From: CAZXYF01 sp964644705
GTDB taxonomy: Bacteria; Planctomycetota; Brocadiia; SM23-32
NCBI GenBank assembly: GCA_964644705.1
Contig: CAZXYF010000124.1
Location: 1 to 9,194, forward strand
Direction: 5' to 3'
DNA: 9,194 bases
Part shown: piece after piece, positions 1 to 7,376 of the stretch
Position numbering within the stretch: position 1 is the first letter of the stretch
Layout: the number at the start of each line of letters is the position of its first letter
Position numbers and translations under genes: made by a program
The notes under the pieces: model-generated
Database searches by the model: none
What the model was told of the DNA's origin: nothing
What the model saw: only the letters and a program-made list of their open reading frames with translations

Positions 1-114
1 TACTTCTGCACTACCCGAAGATGGCAAACAACGGGATAGGGCCTTCTGGCATGGCGCTGGTACGCCCCTACCGGGACAAGCCCGGCAGTAGGACATCACA
101 GAACGCACGTGGTT
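1..114 (-). repeat. Short, partial copy of a dispersed palindromic repeat (cut by the window edge)
   Basis: This stretch matches the reverse complement of the right-hand repeat in two blocks. Bases 1-60 align with 9171-9111, including the shared strings tacttctgcactacccgaag and gatagggccttctggca. Bases 59-114 align with 8970-8913, including ggtacgcccctaccgggac and gcacgtggtt. The material between the blocks, which in the right copy is the 70-base loop plus the second hairpin arm, is missing here. Several scattered substitutions separate the copies, so they are not a fresh duplication. Bases 67-92 form a stem-loop: CCTA pairs with TAGG, CCGGG with CCCGG, with a 3-base bulge and a 5-base loop. 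It lies downstream of gyrA and could act as a 3'-end structure, but no T-run follows it. The remainder, 115-178, shows no feature I can support. Confidence 0.8.
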
Positions 115-178
115 GCCTGAATATTTACGTTTACGGGGATGAACGGTATTCCGGACTCAAGAAGATCTGAGTAAACCT

Positions 179-2689
179 TTACTCCTGCGATTTTTCCTCT
201 TCTTGGTCAGAATCATTGTCCGTAGATTCCGCTTCCGCCTCGTCTTCCTCGGACACCTCTTCTTTTTCCTCCAGATCAACCCGCACAACTTCATTGACGG
301 CGTCGCCCTCATCCAGCGACACAACCCGGACCCCCTTGGTATTGCGGCCTATACAGCTGATGGTATTCACCTTCAGCCGCACCATCTGACCCTCACTTGA
401 GAGCACGAGAATTTCCTCGTCATCCTTCACCGAAGAATTGGAAACTACAGGACCATTCCGGTCCGTCGTTTTGATATCCAGCAGTCCTTTCCCGCCTCGG
501 CTCTGGGTGGTGTATTCAGAAAAATCTGTGCGTTTACCGTATCCGTTCTCACAGACCGTCAGCAGGGCACCATTTTCCCGGACAACAACAAGATCAACCA
601 CTGTATCATCGCCCTCCAGGTTTATCCCCCGGACACCGGCGGCCGTTCGACCCATTGATCGCACATCGGACTCATCAAAGCGAATGGCCCGACCGTTCCG
701 TGTGGTAAGCATGACTTCGTCCTCTCCCGTGGTCCGGGCAACCCCCACCAGCTGATCATCTTCCGCCAGATTGAGAGCAATAATGCCACCGGAGCCGCGT
801 TTACCAAAAGCATCCAGACTGGTTTTTTTCACCTTCCCCTGGGCGGTGGCCATCATCAATTCATATTGCTCTTCAAACTCCGTAACCGGGATAACCCCCG
901 TTATTTTTTCTTCATCCTCCAGCGAGAGAATGTTGACCAGAGCCCGTCCTTTGGACGTTCGGCTCATCTCAGGAATCTGGAACACTTTTACCCAGTAAAC
1001 TTTCCCCTTGTTGGTAAACAGCATGATATAATCATGTGTTGAGGAAACAAATAAGTTACCAACAGCATCTTCCTCTTTCAGGTCCGTTCCGATAATTCCC
1101 TTACCACCACGTCCCTGGGCGCTGAATGTTTCCAGAGGTGTCCGTTTCACATATCCGCTCGAGCTCACCGTGACCACGACATCCTCTTCGGGTATGAGAT
1201 CGGCACGTTCTAAATCCTCCACCGCCCCTCTGATTTCAGTACGCCGTTCATCTCCGTATTTTTCTTTTATCTCATACAGGTCCTCGCGAACAATATCCAG
1301 CACCAGATCACGATCCGATAGAATTTCTCGGTAATCACTGATTTTTTCCTGCAGTTCCTCGTATTCCTGCTCAATTTTCAGCTGTTCCAGGCCGACAAGA
1401 CGCCGCAAACGCATGCGAAGAATGGCATTTGCCTGGGCCTCCGTCAGCTCAAAACCATCCATGAGCCGGGTCCGTGCTTCGCCGGTTTCATCGCTATCCC
1501 GGATTATGTGGATTACGTCATCTATGTTGATGAGGGCAATCTTCAACCCTTCCAGCACATGGGCCCGTTTCTCCGCTTTGTCAAGCAAATAGGCCGTCCG
1601 ACGCCGGATTACCTCGACTCTATGTTCCACATAATGATGGAGGATTTCTTTGATGGACATCGTTTCCGGCCGCCCATCCGCAATCACAATCAGCATAATA
1701 CTGAATGTGCTCTGCAGGGGGGTACGACGGAACATCTGGTTTCGGACGACTTCCGGATCCGCACCTCGTTTCAGTTCAACGGTAATGCGTGTGCCATTCT
1801 GGTCACTCTCATTCCTTATATCGGACACGCTTTCGATGGTGCCGGCTTCCACGGCATCAGCCATCTTCTGGACAACCGTTTCCCGATTCACATGGTAGGG
1901 AATTTCATTGATTATAATACGCTCACGGCCACGTCCTGCATCCACAACTTCGGTGACCGCCCGGACCGTTATTTTTCCGCGTCCGGTCGAATAACCATCA
2001 TATATTCCCTTCCTGCCGCATATCATGCCACCCGTGGGAAAGTCCGGACCCGGCATCACATCCATCAACTCATTTATGGTAATATCCGGATTCTCAATAT
2101 AGGCTATTGCTGCATCACATACCTCGCTCACGTTATGGGGGGGGATGCTGGTCGCCATTCCAACAGCGATGCCGCTTGCGCCATTGGCAAGCAAATTAGG
2201 AAACTTAGCGGGCAGGACACTCGGTTCCTGACGCGTCCCCTCGTAATTGTCCACAAAATCGACCGTATCTTTGTTCAGATCCTCCAGCATATCCGAACCT
2301 ATGGAACTCAATCGGGCGGCCGTATACCGCATTGCTGCGGGAGGATCCCCATCCAGGGATCCAAAATTGCCCTGCGGATCAGCCAGAGGGTAACGCGAAC
2401 TAAACGGACGAGCCATACGAACAAGCGTGTCGTAAATTGCTGAATCACCGTGGGGATGGTAATTACCGTGAGTGTCCCCCACAATTTTCCCGCACTTACG
2501 GTGTTTTGAACGCGGTCCGAGATTAAGCTCGTTCATCGACACCAGAATTCGCCGCTGAACGGGTTTCAAACCATCCCTTACGTCCGGAAGGGCTCGGCTG
2601 ACAATGACGCTCATGGCGAACGTCAAATATGAATCCCTCATTTCATCTTCAATGAGGATTTTATCTGGAGTTTCCGTCGATTCTGCCAT
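179..2689 (-). CDS. gyrA: DNA gyrase subunit A
   Basis: GyrA is the breakage-reunion subunit of the A2B2 gyrase, which introduces negative supercoils using ATP. The 836-residue protein is full length. The N-terminal core contains RYTAARLS with the catalytic tyrosine at residue 122, the same number as in E. coli. The quinolone-determining segment GDSAIYD keeps Ser83 and Asp87, the usual drug-sensitive residues. A helical tower and coiled-coil region runs to about residue 500. The C-terminal beta-pinwheel from about 503 shows six blade motifs, including a GyrA box QGRGGKG at 525-531 and a second QSRGGKG at 729-735. These boxes favour GyrA over ParC. Residues 806-836 are a very acidic tail. The ATG start is preceded by GGAAAG at 2697-2702. 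gyrB lies 85 bases upstream on the same strand, so co-transcription is likely. Codon use and strand bias match gyrB. Confidence 0.97.
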   Translation of the reverse strand: MAESTETPDKILIEDEMRDSYLTFAMSVIVSRALPDVRDGLKPVQRRILVSMNELNLGPRSKHRKCGKIVGDTHGNYHPHGDSAIYDTLVRMARPFSSRYPLADPQGNFGSLDGDPPAAMRYTAARLSSIGSDMLEDLNKDTVDFVDNYEGTRQEPSVLPAKFPNLLANGASGIAVGMATSIPPHNVSEVCDAAIAYIENPDITINELMDVMPGPDFPTGGMICGRKGIYDGYSTGRGKITVRAVTEVVDAGRGRERIIINEIPYHVNRETVVQKMADAVEAGTIESVSDIRNESDQNGTRITVELKRGADPEVVRNQMFRRTPLQSTFSIMLIVIADGRPETMSIKEILHHYVEHRVEVIRRRTAYLLDKAEKRAHVLEGLKIALINIDDVIHIIRDSDETGEARTRLMDGFELTEAQANAILRMRLRRLVGLEQLKIEQEYEELQEKISDYREILSDRDLVLDIVREDLYEIKEKYGDERRTEIRGAVEDLERADLIPEEDVVVTVSSSGYVKRTPLETFSAQGRGGKGIIGTDLKEEDAVGNLFVSSTHDYIMLFTNKGKVYWVKVFQIPEMSRTSKGRALVNILSLEDEEKITGVIPVTEFEEQYELMMATAQGKVKKTSLDAFGKRGSGGIIALNLAEDDQLVGVARTTGEDEVMLTTRNGRAIRFDESDVRSMGRTAAGVRGINLEGDDTVVDLVVVRENGALLTVCENGYGKRTDFSEYTTQSRGGKGLLDIKTTDRNGPVVSNSSVKDDEEILVLSSEGQMVRLKVNTISCIGRNTKGVRVVSLDEGDAVNEVVRVDLEEKEEVSEEDEAEAESTDNDSDQEEEKSQE

Positions 2690-2774
2690 TGCTTTTCTTT
2701 CCGTCTAAACGAGCACTAATCTAATTTGGGGCACATACATTCACGTCCAATGCTCCGGCATAAATACCATGCCA

Positions 2775-5270
2775 TTACACATCCAGATTCGTTGCTTCCA
2801 GAGCATGCATTTCAATAAATTCCCGGCGCCGTTTGACATCTTTGCCGGCGAGAATACTGAAATAGTTGTCAGCATCAATTGCATCTCCAACTGTTACCTG
2901 AACCACCGTGCGCGTTTCGGGATCCAGAGTTGTTTCCGACAATTCATCGGCATTCATTTCCCCGAGCCCTTTATACCGATCCACATCCATTCCTTTGCGG
3001 CCCATTTCCCGCACGGCCGGAATAATTTCCGCCAGTGATGAGACAGTCGTCACATCTTTATCGGTATGAATATGGAACTCGGGTTTGTTATCCGTTTCCT
3101 CATCTTCCCCGAAGGCATGGAAGCACCGGATCGGAATACCAAATTCTTCCATCTCCGAGACCACCTCACCCAGCTTCTTTGCTTCGTGAAACTTATGCGG
3201 TCTCACAACATTCGGCTCATTCCGGGTACGAGCCAACCCCTGATAGTCATCTTCTTCAATAATCTCCAGTTCCTGCTCTTCATCTTCCAGTTTTTCCTGG
3301 AGTCCATGCACAAAGTCATCATACTCATCTTCGCTATACAGGAAACGCTCGATTTTCTCTCCATCCTCCTCCATATACACAACTTTATACAGGGGGAACT
3401 GCTTGTCATCTTCTCCATCGCGGAGGGAAAGGTATTTTTCAAAAGATATGCCGCGCTGTTCGAGTAGATGTCGCTGATGATCGGCCGTATCCAGCAGTTT
3501 AATAAGACGCTGAAATTCCTCGTTGTTTAACCGGCCTTCCTCACTACCTTCATCCAGAGAGTAAGACATATAGGTATCTGAGGAGCCCATTTCAACCAGC
3601 GTTTTCTGGAGTGCACGGTCATCATACACGTATTGTTCCTTGCGGCCGCGTTTGACCTTATACAGTGGCGGCTGGGCGATGTAGAGGTGGCCCTTTTCTA
3701 TGAGCTCCGGCATCTGACGGAAAAAGAAAGTGAGAAGCAGGGTCCGAATGTGAGCACCATCAATGTCGGCGTCAGTCATGATAATGACTTTATTGTAGCG
3801 CAGCTCATCAAGTTTGAACTCATCAACGCCGATACCGGTTCCCAGAGCGCTAATAAGGGTGGCAATTTCCTCGTTTCCAAGCATCTTATCCACTCGGGCC
3901 TTCTCCACATTGAGGATAACCCCGCGTAACGGCAGAATAGCCTGGAATTCCCTGTTTCTTCCCATGCTTGCCGTTCCACCTGCACTTTGTCCCTCCACTA
4001 TAAACAGTTCCGTTTCATCCTTCGATCGACTGGAACAATCACGCAGTTTCGTGGGAAGATTACCGCGTGTCAGCGCCCCCTTTCGTCGCGTCAGATCACG
4101 CGCTTTTTTTGCCGCTACTCGTGCCCTTGCAGCTTCAACTGCTTTTTTCACCACGGCGCGGGCAAATTTTGGATGCTCTTCGCAGTATGTGCTCAAATGA
4201 TCGCCCACAACCTGTTCCACCAGGCTCCGGACTTCTCGGTTACCCAACCGCGTTTTCGTTTGTCCCTCAAATTGAGGGGAAGGATGCTTGATGCTCACAA
4301 CAGCTGTCAGGCCTTCCCGATAATCATCCCCGGAAGGAGTTACCTTTTTCAGTTCATCGTTATCCCTCGCCCAGTTATTAAATGTTCGCGTCAGCGCTGT
4401 TTTGAAACCGCTCAGATGCGTTCCACCGTCGATTGTGTTTATATTATTCGCAAACGAAAACACATTCTGGTTGAATCCATCGTTGTATTGCATGGCAATT
4501 TCACACACCGACCCCTCACGTTCCTCCCGAATACTGATTACTTCATCATGAAGAGGATCTTTTTCTTTATTGAGGTGAGCCACGAATTCCCCAATGCCCT
4601 CCTCATAATGGAAAACTTCCTCCTCGTTTTCCTCTTCCCGGGTCAGAACAACGCGAGTTCCACTGTTGAGAAAAGCCAGCTCCCGCAACCGATTCCCGAT
4701 TTGATCCGCATCAAAATCACGCTCTTCAAAAATGTCGGGATCGGGTTTAAATGTCACTTTCGTCCCGCGCCGATTCGATTGGCCTCTTTTTTCCACCGGT
4801 GTGCAGGGATCACCGCGCTCGTAACGCTGATAATACAGCGCCTCATCGCGCCACACTTCCACTTCCATCCATTCACTCAGCGCGTTAACACAGGAAACGC
4901 CCACCCCGTGAAGACCGGCGGACACTTTATAACTGTTGTGATCGAATTTACCGCCGGCATTCAAGGTGGTCATAACCACTTCGAGAGCGGGTTGGCCCGT
5001 GTCGGGATGCGGATCTACTGGTATTCCACGACCGTTGTCTCGAATGGATATACTCCCATCCGAATAGAGCCTCACAATTATCTCGTCACACTCTTCCACC
5101 ATCGCCTCATCAATACTGTTGGCGATAACTTCCTCGAAAAGGTGATGCAGACCGCGGGTGCCTGTATCACCTATATACATAGAAGGGCGAAGACGGACGT
5201 GTTCTATTCCGCCCAGCACCCGTATTGATGAAGCGTCATAACGATCTTTTTCTGAATTTGTTTCGGCCAT
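2775..5270 (-). CDS. gyrB: DNA gyrase subunit B
   Basis: GyrB is the ATPase subunit of gyrase, pairing with the GyrA encoded just downstream. The 831 residues show a GHKL ATP-binding domain with EEVIANSIDEA (Asn51), DNGRGIPV (78-85) and GLHGVGVSCVNALS (119-132), then the transducer. The TOPRIM domain follows, with catalytic Glu426 in EGQSAGG, the QAILPLRGVILNVEKAR block and the metal-binding DADIDGAH (Asp500, Asp502, Asp504). QPPLYK is at 533-538 and RYKGLGEMN at 765-773, and the end ALEATNLDV is typical. Between about 551 and 757 is an insertion at the same place as the E. coli domain of about 165 residues; many bacteria lack it and have GyrB of about 640. The insertion is rich in Glu and Asp. 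Gln428 replaces the Asp that E. coli numbers 426. The start ATG has only a weak AGG upstream. GyrB rather than ParE is supported by the adjacent gyrA. Confidence 0.97.
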   Translation of the reverse strand: MAETNSEKDRYDASSIRVLGGIEHVRLRPSMYIGDTGTRGLHHLFEEVIANSIDEAMVEECDEIIVRLYSDGSISIRDNGRGIPVDPHPDTGQPALEVVMTTLNAGGKFDHNSYKVSAGLHGVGVSCVNALSEWMEVEVWRDEALYYQRYERGDPCTPVEKRGQSNRRGTKVTFKPDPDIFEERDFDADQIGNRLRELAFLNSGTRVVLTREEENEEEVFHYEEGIGEFVAHLNKEKDPLHDEVISIREEREGSVCEIAMQYNDGFNQNVFSFANNINTIDGGTHLSGFKTALTRTFNNWARDNDELKKVTPSGDDYREGLTAVVSIKHPSPQFEGQTKTRLGNREVRSLVEQVVGDHLSTYCEEHPKFARAVVKKAVEAARARVAAKKARDLTRRKGALTRGNLPTKLRDCSSRSKDETELFIVEGQSAGGTASMGRNREFQAILPLRGVILNVEKARVDKMLGNEEIATLISALGTGIGVDEFKLDELRYNKVIIMTDADIDGAHIRTLLLTFFFRQMPELIEKGHLYIAQPPLYKVKRGRKEQYVYDDRALQKTLVEMGSSDTYMSYSLDEGSEEGRLNNEEFQRLIKLLDTADHQRHLLEQRGISFEKYLSLRDGEDDKQFPLYKVVYMEEDGEKIERFLYSEDEYDDFVHGLQEKLEDEEQELEIIEEDDYQGLARTRNEPNVVRPHKFHEAKKLGEVVSEMEEFGIPIRCFHAFGEDEETDNKPEFHIHTDKDVTTVSSLAEIIPAVREMGRKGMDVDRYKGLGEMNADELSETTLDPETRTVVQVTVGDAIDADNYFSILAGKDVKRRREFIEMHALEATNLDV

Positions 5271-5326
5271 ATGCGCCTGACAACCATCTTCAAAAAAGGC
5301 CTGTTGTTCCTGTTATTTATACAATG

Positions 5327-5366
5327 GGGCGTTTCAGCGCCCATACCATATTTCGGACGGAGTCCG
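5327..5366 (-). other. Paired short hairpins in the dciA-gyrB spacer
   Basis: Two small stem-loops sit side by side in the 97-base gap. One pairs GGGCG at 5327-5331 with CGCCC at 5338-5342 around a 6-base loop. The other pairs CGGAC at 5354-5358 with GTCCG at 5362-5366 around 3 bases. Neither is followed by a T-run in the direction of transcription, so a simple intrinsic terminator is unlikely. A TATAAAT string follows on the minus strand at about 5316-5322 and could be a -10 element for gyrB, but I see no good -35. They may mark mRNA processing or partial uncoupling of gyrB from dnaN-dciA; this is inference. Confidence 0.3.
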
Positions 5367-5368
5367 GT

Positions 5369-5701
5369 TTACTTTTCCGATCCCAGGCAAAAACGGATTT
5401 CGGAAACGTCTTCCCCCCCGGAAGTCTGTTTCAGCTCCCTCAGGATCCTGTCCTTCATAAAACCACTTAATTCCTGCAGAAGCACCGATGAACTGACTTC
5501 CACACGAACTCGACCGTGCTTATAGGACACAATTTTTGTTTCCGAAGCTATATCCTCACCAACGACCTCTTCCCAAGCCTCGGACAGAGCTCCGTATTTG
5601 TTCTTCTGATAGAACCGCTTTTTCTTGAGCAGCTTTTTCAGAACGTTACCGAACTGCTTGCCTGAAATTTCGCCAAACGATACTGAATCGCGATTGCTCA
5701 T
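5369..5701 (-). CDS. dciA: DciA-like replicative helicase operator (DUF721)
   Basis: This is a small basic protein of 110 residues. After a Lys-rich N-terminal segment (20-35, LKKLLKKKRFYQKNK) it shows the DUF721 pattern: W43 in ALSEAWEEVVGEDIA, then a charged strand HGRVRVEVSSSVLLQEL (62-78) and a helix KDRILREL (83-90). DUF721 proteins have been named DciA, an ancestral factor that works with the DnaB helicase at initiation in bacteria lacking a DnaC/DnaI-type loader. That role is family knowledge, not seen directly. Its ATG overlaps the dnaN stop as ATGA, so translation is probably coupled to the clamp gene. Position between dnaN and gyrB beside a likely origin agrees with a role in replication. 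Length is within the family range. The main doubt is function, since the family is short and divergent. Confidence 0.85.
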   Translation of the reverse strand: MSNRDSVSFGEISGKQFGNVLKKLLKKKRFYQKNKYGALSEAWEEVVGEDIASETKIVSYKHGRVRVEVSSSVLLQELSGFMKDRILRELKQTSGGEDVSEIRFCLGSEK

Positions 5702-6813
5702 ACGTTTTCAGCGTCTTCTCGCACGACCGGACTAACCACGTAACGAAAATCAACCCCGCTGCTGAGCAGACAGGGTGAACGCCGGTCGTTGAATTCGAAT
5801 TTCACCGTTTCCCGTTCAACGGTCTCCAGCATGTCTTCGATGTATGCCGGATTGAACGATATCTCCGTCTCCTCACCTGAGTATTCGATGTTGACTCTTA
5901 CTTCCGCATCACCCAGATCCGGACTCTGAGATTTGAGCACCAACGTATCCTGCGTAAATTCAAAATCCACCGCATTTGTCGTTTCGGACGTGAGGAAGGA
6001 AGCCCGACGTAGTGCATTCAAAAGACTCTTTGTCGGGAATTGAGCTTTGTATTTGTTCTCACGTGGAATAACTTCCCGATAATTGGGAAACTGCCCCTCT
6101 ACCAGCTGACAGCTCATGCGTCCCGCGCTGTTTTCAGCAAGAAACTGACTTTCCGTCACCTGTATTTTTAGAGGTTCCTCCACAAGGGCCCCCAGTCGCG
6201 CTGCCTGCTGAATTCCTTTCTTCATCACAATGTGATCCATCGTTATTTTCCCCGGGTTGTCGGCCTTTTTTTCCACATTGGACAACCGAGCCCCGTCAGC
6301 AGCGACCATTTCAAATGTACCCTCTTCATCCAGTAAAACCAGTATGCCATTCAGCGCATAGCGCCCCTTTTCGGCGGCCGTGGCAAAAGTTGTCCGATCA
6401 ACCATGTAATTCAAAATGGTGGGATCAATCTCAACTGCTTCCGTTTCCGGGAGGGGAGGTATGTCAGCAAAATCTTCTGGATCCTGCCCCAGTATGCGAA
6501 AACGCCCATCGGAGGATTTCAATGTAACCGCACTTGCGTCCCCTTCCAGCGTAACGGTGTCATCGGGGGTTGTTCTCAAAAGTGGAGCAATACGGTCCTC
6601 GGGTATCAGAACTTCCCCTGGCTCCTCCACCTCCACTTTTTCAGCTTTTATCCGAAGCCCTACTTCCAGGTCCGTGGCGGATAAATAAACCCCCTCATCA
6701 CTGGCGTCCAATTTTACGTTCTCGTATATAGGACGAGACATCGTCGCACTGATAACACTTCCAACGTGCTGAAATGCGGAATGCAGAGCTTGTCTGTCGG
6801 CTGTCAGTTTCAT
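5698..6813 (-). CDS. dnaN: DNA polymerase III beta subunit (sliding clamp)
   Basis: DnaN forms the ring-shaped dimer that tethers the replicative polymerase and other partners to DNA. The 371-residue product is close to the E. coli 366. Family marks include the start MKLTADRQAL, SATDLEVGLR at 45-54, VLIPEDRIAPLLR at 68-80, EKGRYALNGIL at 148-158, VAADGARLS at 170-178, EGQFPNYREVIP at 239-250 and the terminal YVVSPV at 358-363. Three homologous clamp domains of about 120 residues each fit the length. Some peptide-binding pocket positions differ from E. coli: Ala172 for Thr, Ala175 for His, and Ser where YVVMPM has the first Met. The ATG is chosen because GGAG lies 8 bases upstream and the N-terminus matches the family. 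The gene is the first of the leftward cluster, and the non-coding region upstream holds the candidate origin and its promoter. Confidence 0.96.
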   Translation of the reverse strand: MKLTADRQALHSAFQHVGSVISATMSRPIYENVKLDASDEGVYLSATDLEVGLRIKAEKVEVEEPGEVLIPEDRIAPLLRTTPDDTVTLEGDASAVTLKSSDGRFRILGQDPEDFADIPPLPETEAVEIDPTILNYMVDRTTFATAAEKGRYALNGILVLLDEEGTFEMVAADGARLSNVEKKADNPGKITMDHIVMKKGIQQAARLGALVEEPLKIQVTESQFLAENSAGRMSCQLVEGQFPNYREVIPRENKYKAQFPTKSLLNALRRASFLTSETTNAVDFEFTQDTLVLKSQSPDLGDAEVRVNIEYSGEETEISFNPAYIEDMLETVERETVKFEFNDRRSPCLLSSGVDFRYVVSPVVREDAENV

Positions 6814-6852
6814 GGGCTTTTCTCCATGTGAGGGAAGACCGAACCGTTACTG

Positions 6853-6900
6853 TTGTTAATATGTTTCTTATTTAATAGTAAAGAGCTAACATCATTATTA
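6853..6900. other. A+T-rich candidate DNA-unwinding element
   Basis: 39 of these 48 bases are A or T (about 81%), far above the surrounding genes. It lies between dnaN and the left box array, the side on which the unwinding element sits in B. subtilis oriC. At its end the string aac-atc-att-att-aac (6888-6902) has a three-base rhythm loosely recalling the DnaA-trio element, though it does not match that consensus well. The dnaN promoter probably also lies here; TTTACT and TATTAA-like strings occur on the minus strand but no pair is convincing. Confidence 0.45.
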
Positions 6901-6989
6901 ACGCCGCACAAAACGAAGAAAACGCAACATAATCGGTTCTAAATTGTTTCCAAACAAAACTTTGTGACCTGTATGCATCAAAATATCCA

Positions 6990-7043
6990 TGTTGAAAACC
7001 TGTTGAAAACAACGTGAAAACGGGTTCAAACAAAGTTCAAAAA
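6990..7043 (-). promoter_or_regulatory. Left array of DnaA-box-like sites, 11-base period
   Basis: On the minus strand the 9-mer TTTTCAACA occurs exactly twice, at 6990-6998 and 7001-7009, 11 bases apart. On the plus strand the pattern continues at the same spacing: gttgaaaac at 6991 and 7002, cgtgaaaac at 7013, gttcaaaca at 7024 and gttcaaaaa at 7035. The first two differ from the E. coli consensus TTWTNCACA only at position 6, where A replaces C. The later three are progressively degenerate. An 11-base period puts successive sites on nearly the same face of the helix. Confidence 0.6.
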
Positions 7044-7052
7044 CACCTTCCG

Positions 7053-7061
7053 GGCGAACAA
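7053..7061 (-). promoter_or_regulatory. Isolated DnaA-box-like site
   Basis: The minus strand reads TTATAAACA, which fits TTWTNCACA except for A at position 6, the same deviation seen in the arrays on either side. It lies between the two arrays and is not in phase with either. Confidence 0.4.
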
Positions 7062-7121
7062 CTGTTTATAACCCGGAGAACCCAACATTTATTCAACGCT
7101 ATATGAGCACATGATAAACGG

Positions 7122-7168
7122 GTTATCACAGAGTTATGAACAGGTTTTCAACAGTTTTGTGAACAACA
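7122..7168 (+). promoter_or_regulatory. Right array of DnaA-box-like sites, 11-base period
   Basis: Successive 11-base units on the plus strand read gttatcacaga (7122), gttatgaacag (7133) and gttttcaacag (7144), followed by a looser ttttgtgaacaacag (7155). The best 9-mers are TTATGAACA at 7134-7142 and TTTTCAACA at 7145-7153. The loose unit also holds TTGTTCACA on the minus strand (7158-7166), which resembles the TTGTCCACA boxes of actinobacteria. The 15-mer aacaggttttcaaca (7139-7153) is a perfect inverted copy of 6990-7004, so the left and right arrays face each other across about 134 bases. Confidence 0.6.
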
Positions 7169-7330
7169 GATTTGCAATTTTTCATCAAGCCCCTTCCGCA
7201 CACCATCGTGAAACGGAAAGCTGGACAAACTACATACGGGTAAGGACGATGAATTCTACGAACATGCGCGTGAACATGGTACACATAACTCCCCCCGAAA
7301 GTCAAGTGAAGGAATTGCCGTAAAAGTGCG

Positions 7331-7358
7331 CTGAGACTTATGAAAAACGATATCTCAG
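7331..7358 (-). terminator. Weak inverted repeat after the DUF1015 gene, possible terminator
   Basis: CTGAGA at 7331-7336 pairs with TCTCAG at 7353-7358 around a 16-base loop, starting 18 bases after the DUF1015 stop codon. The run after the stem on the minus strand is CGCACTTTTA, a poor T-tract. Stopping transcripts before they enter the origin would make sense, but stem length and loop size are unfavourable. Confidence 0.25.
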
Positions 7359-7376
7359 GGGCTTTCAGGATGTTTC

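Larger units (their letters stand above)
6814..7376. other. oriC: Probable chromosomal replication origin (oriC)
   Basis: This 563-base stretch has no credible gene; reading frames inside it lack a ribosome site and any recognisable protein. It separates dnaN from the DUF1015 gene. It contains an A+T-rich block next to dnaN, a left array and a right array of DnaA-box-like 9-mers in opposite orientation, and an isolated box between them. Plus-strand composition changes from C-rich on its left to G-rich on its right, as expected where leading and lagging strands swap. dnaN, dciA, gyrB and gyrA run away from it. Bases 7170-7330 hold no further structure that I recognise. dnaA is not in the window, so location beside dnaN, arrays and skew are the evidence. 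Confidence 0.72.

Noticed and set aside
1508..2443. A 311-codon open frame on the plus strand inside gyrA
   Set aside because: It is antisense to well-conserved GyrA sequence, its translation resembles no family, and it has no ribosome site. It is a shadow of the gyrA codon pattern.
2757..2773. GGCAT-7-ATGCC inverted repeat just after the gyrB stop, as a terminator
   Set aside because: The stem is only 5 bases, no T-run follows, and gyrA needs read-through or a promoter that is not evident. Chance is adequate.
179..5270. Topoisomerase IV (parC/parE) instead of gyrase
   Set aside because: The GyrA boxes at 525-531 and 729-735, a six-blade C-terminal domain and origin-side location with dnaN favour gyrase.
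7205..7216. Possible parS site (atcgtgaaacgg)
   Set aside because: Only one half of the TGTTTCACGTGAAACA palindrome is present. acgtgaaaac at 7012-7021 is likewise only a near half-site, and no full parS is visible in the window.
7260..7278. GAACATG direct repeat, 12 bases apart, as an extension of the origin array
   Set aside because: Only two copies, a different period, and no match to the DnaA-box core.
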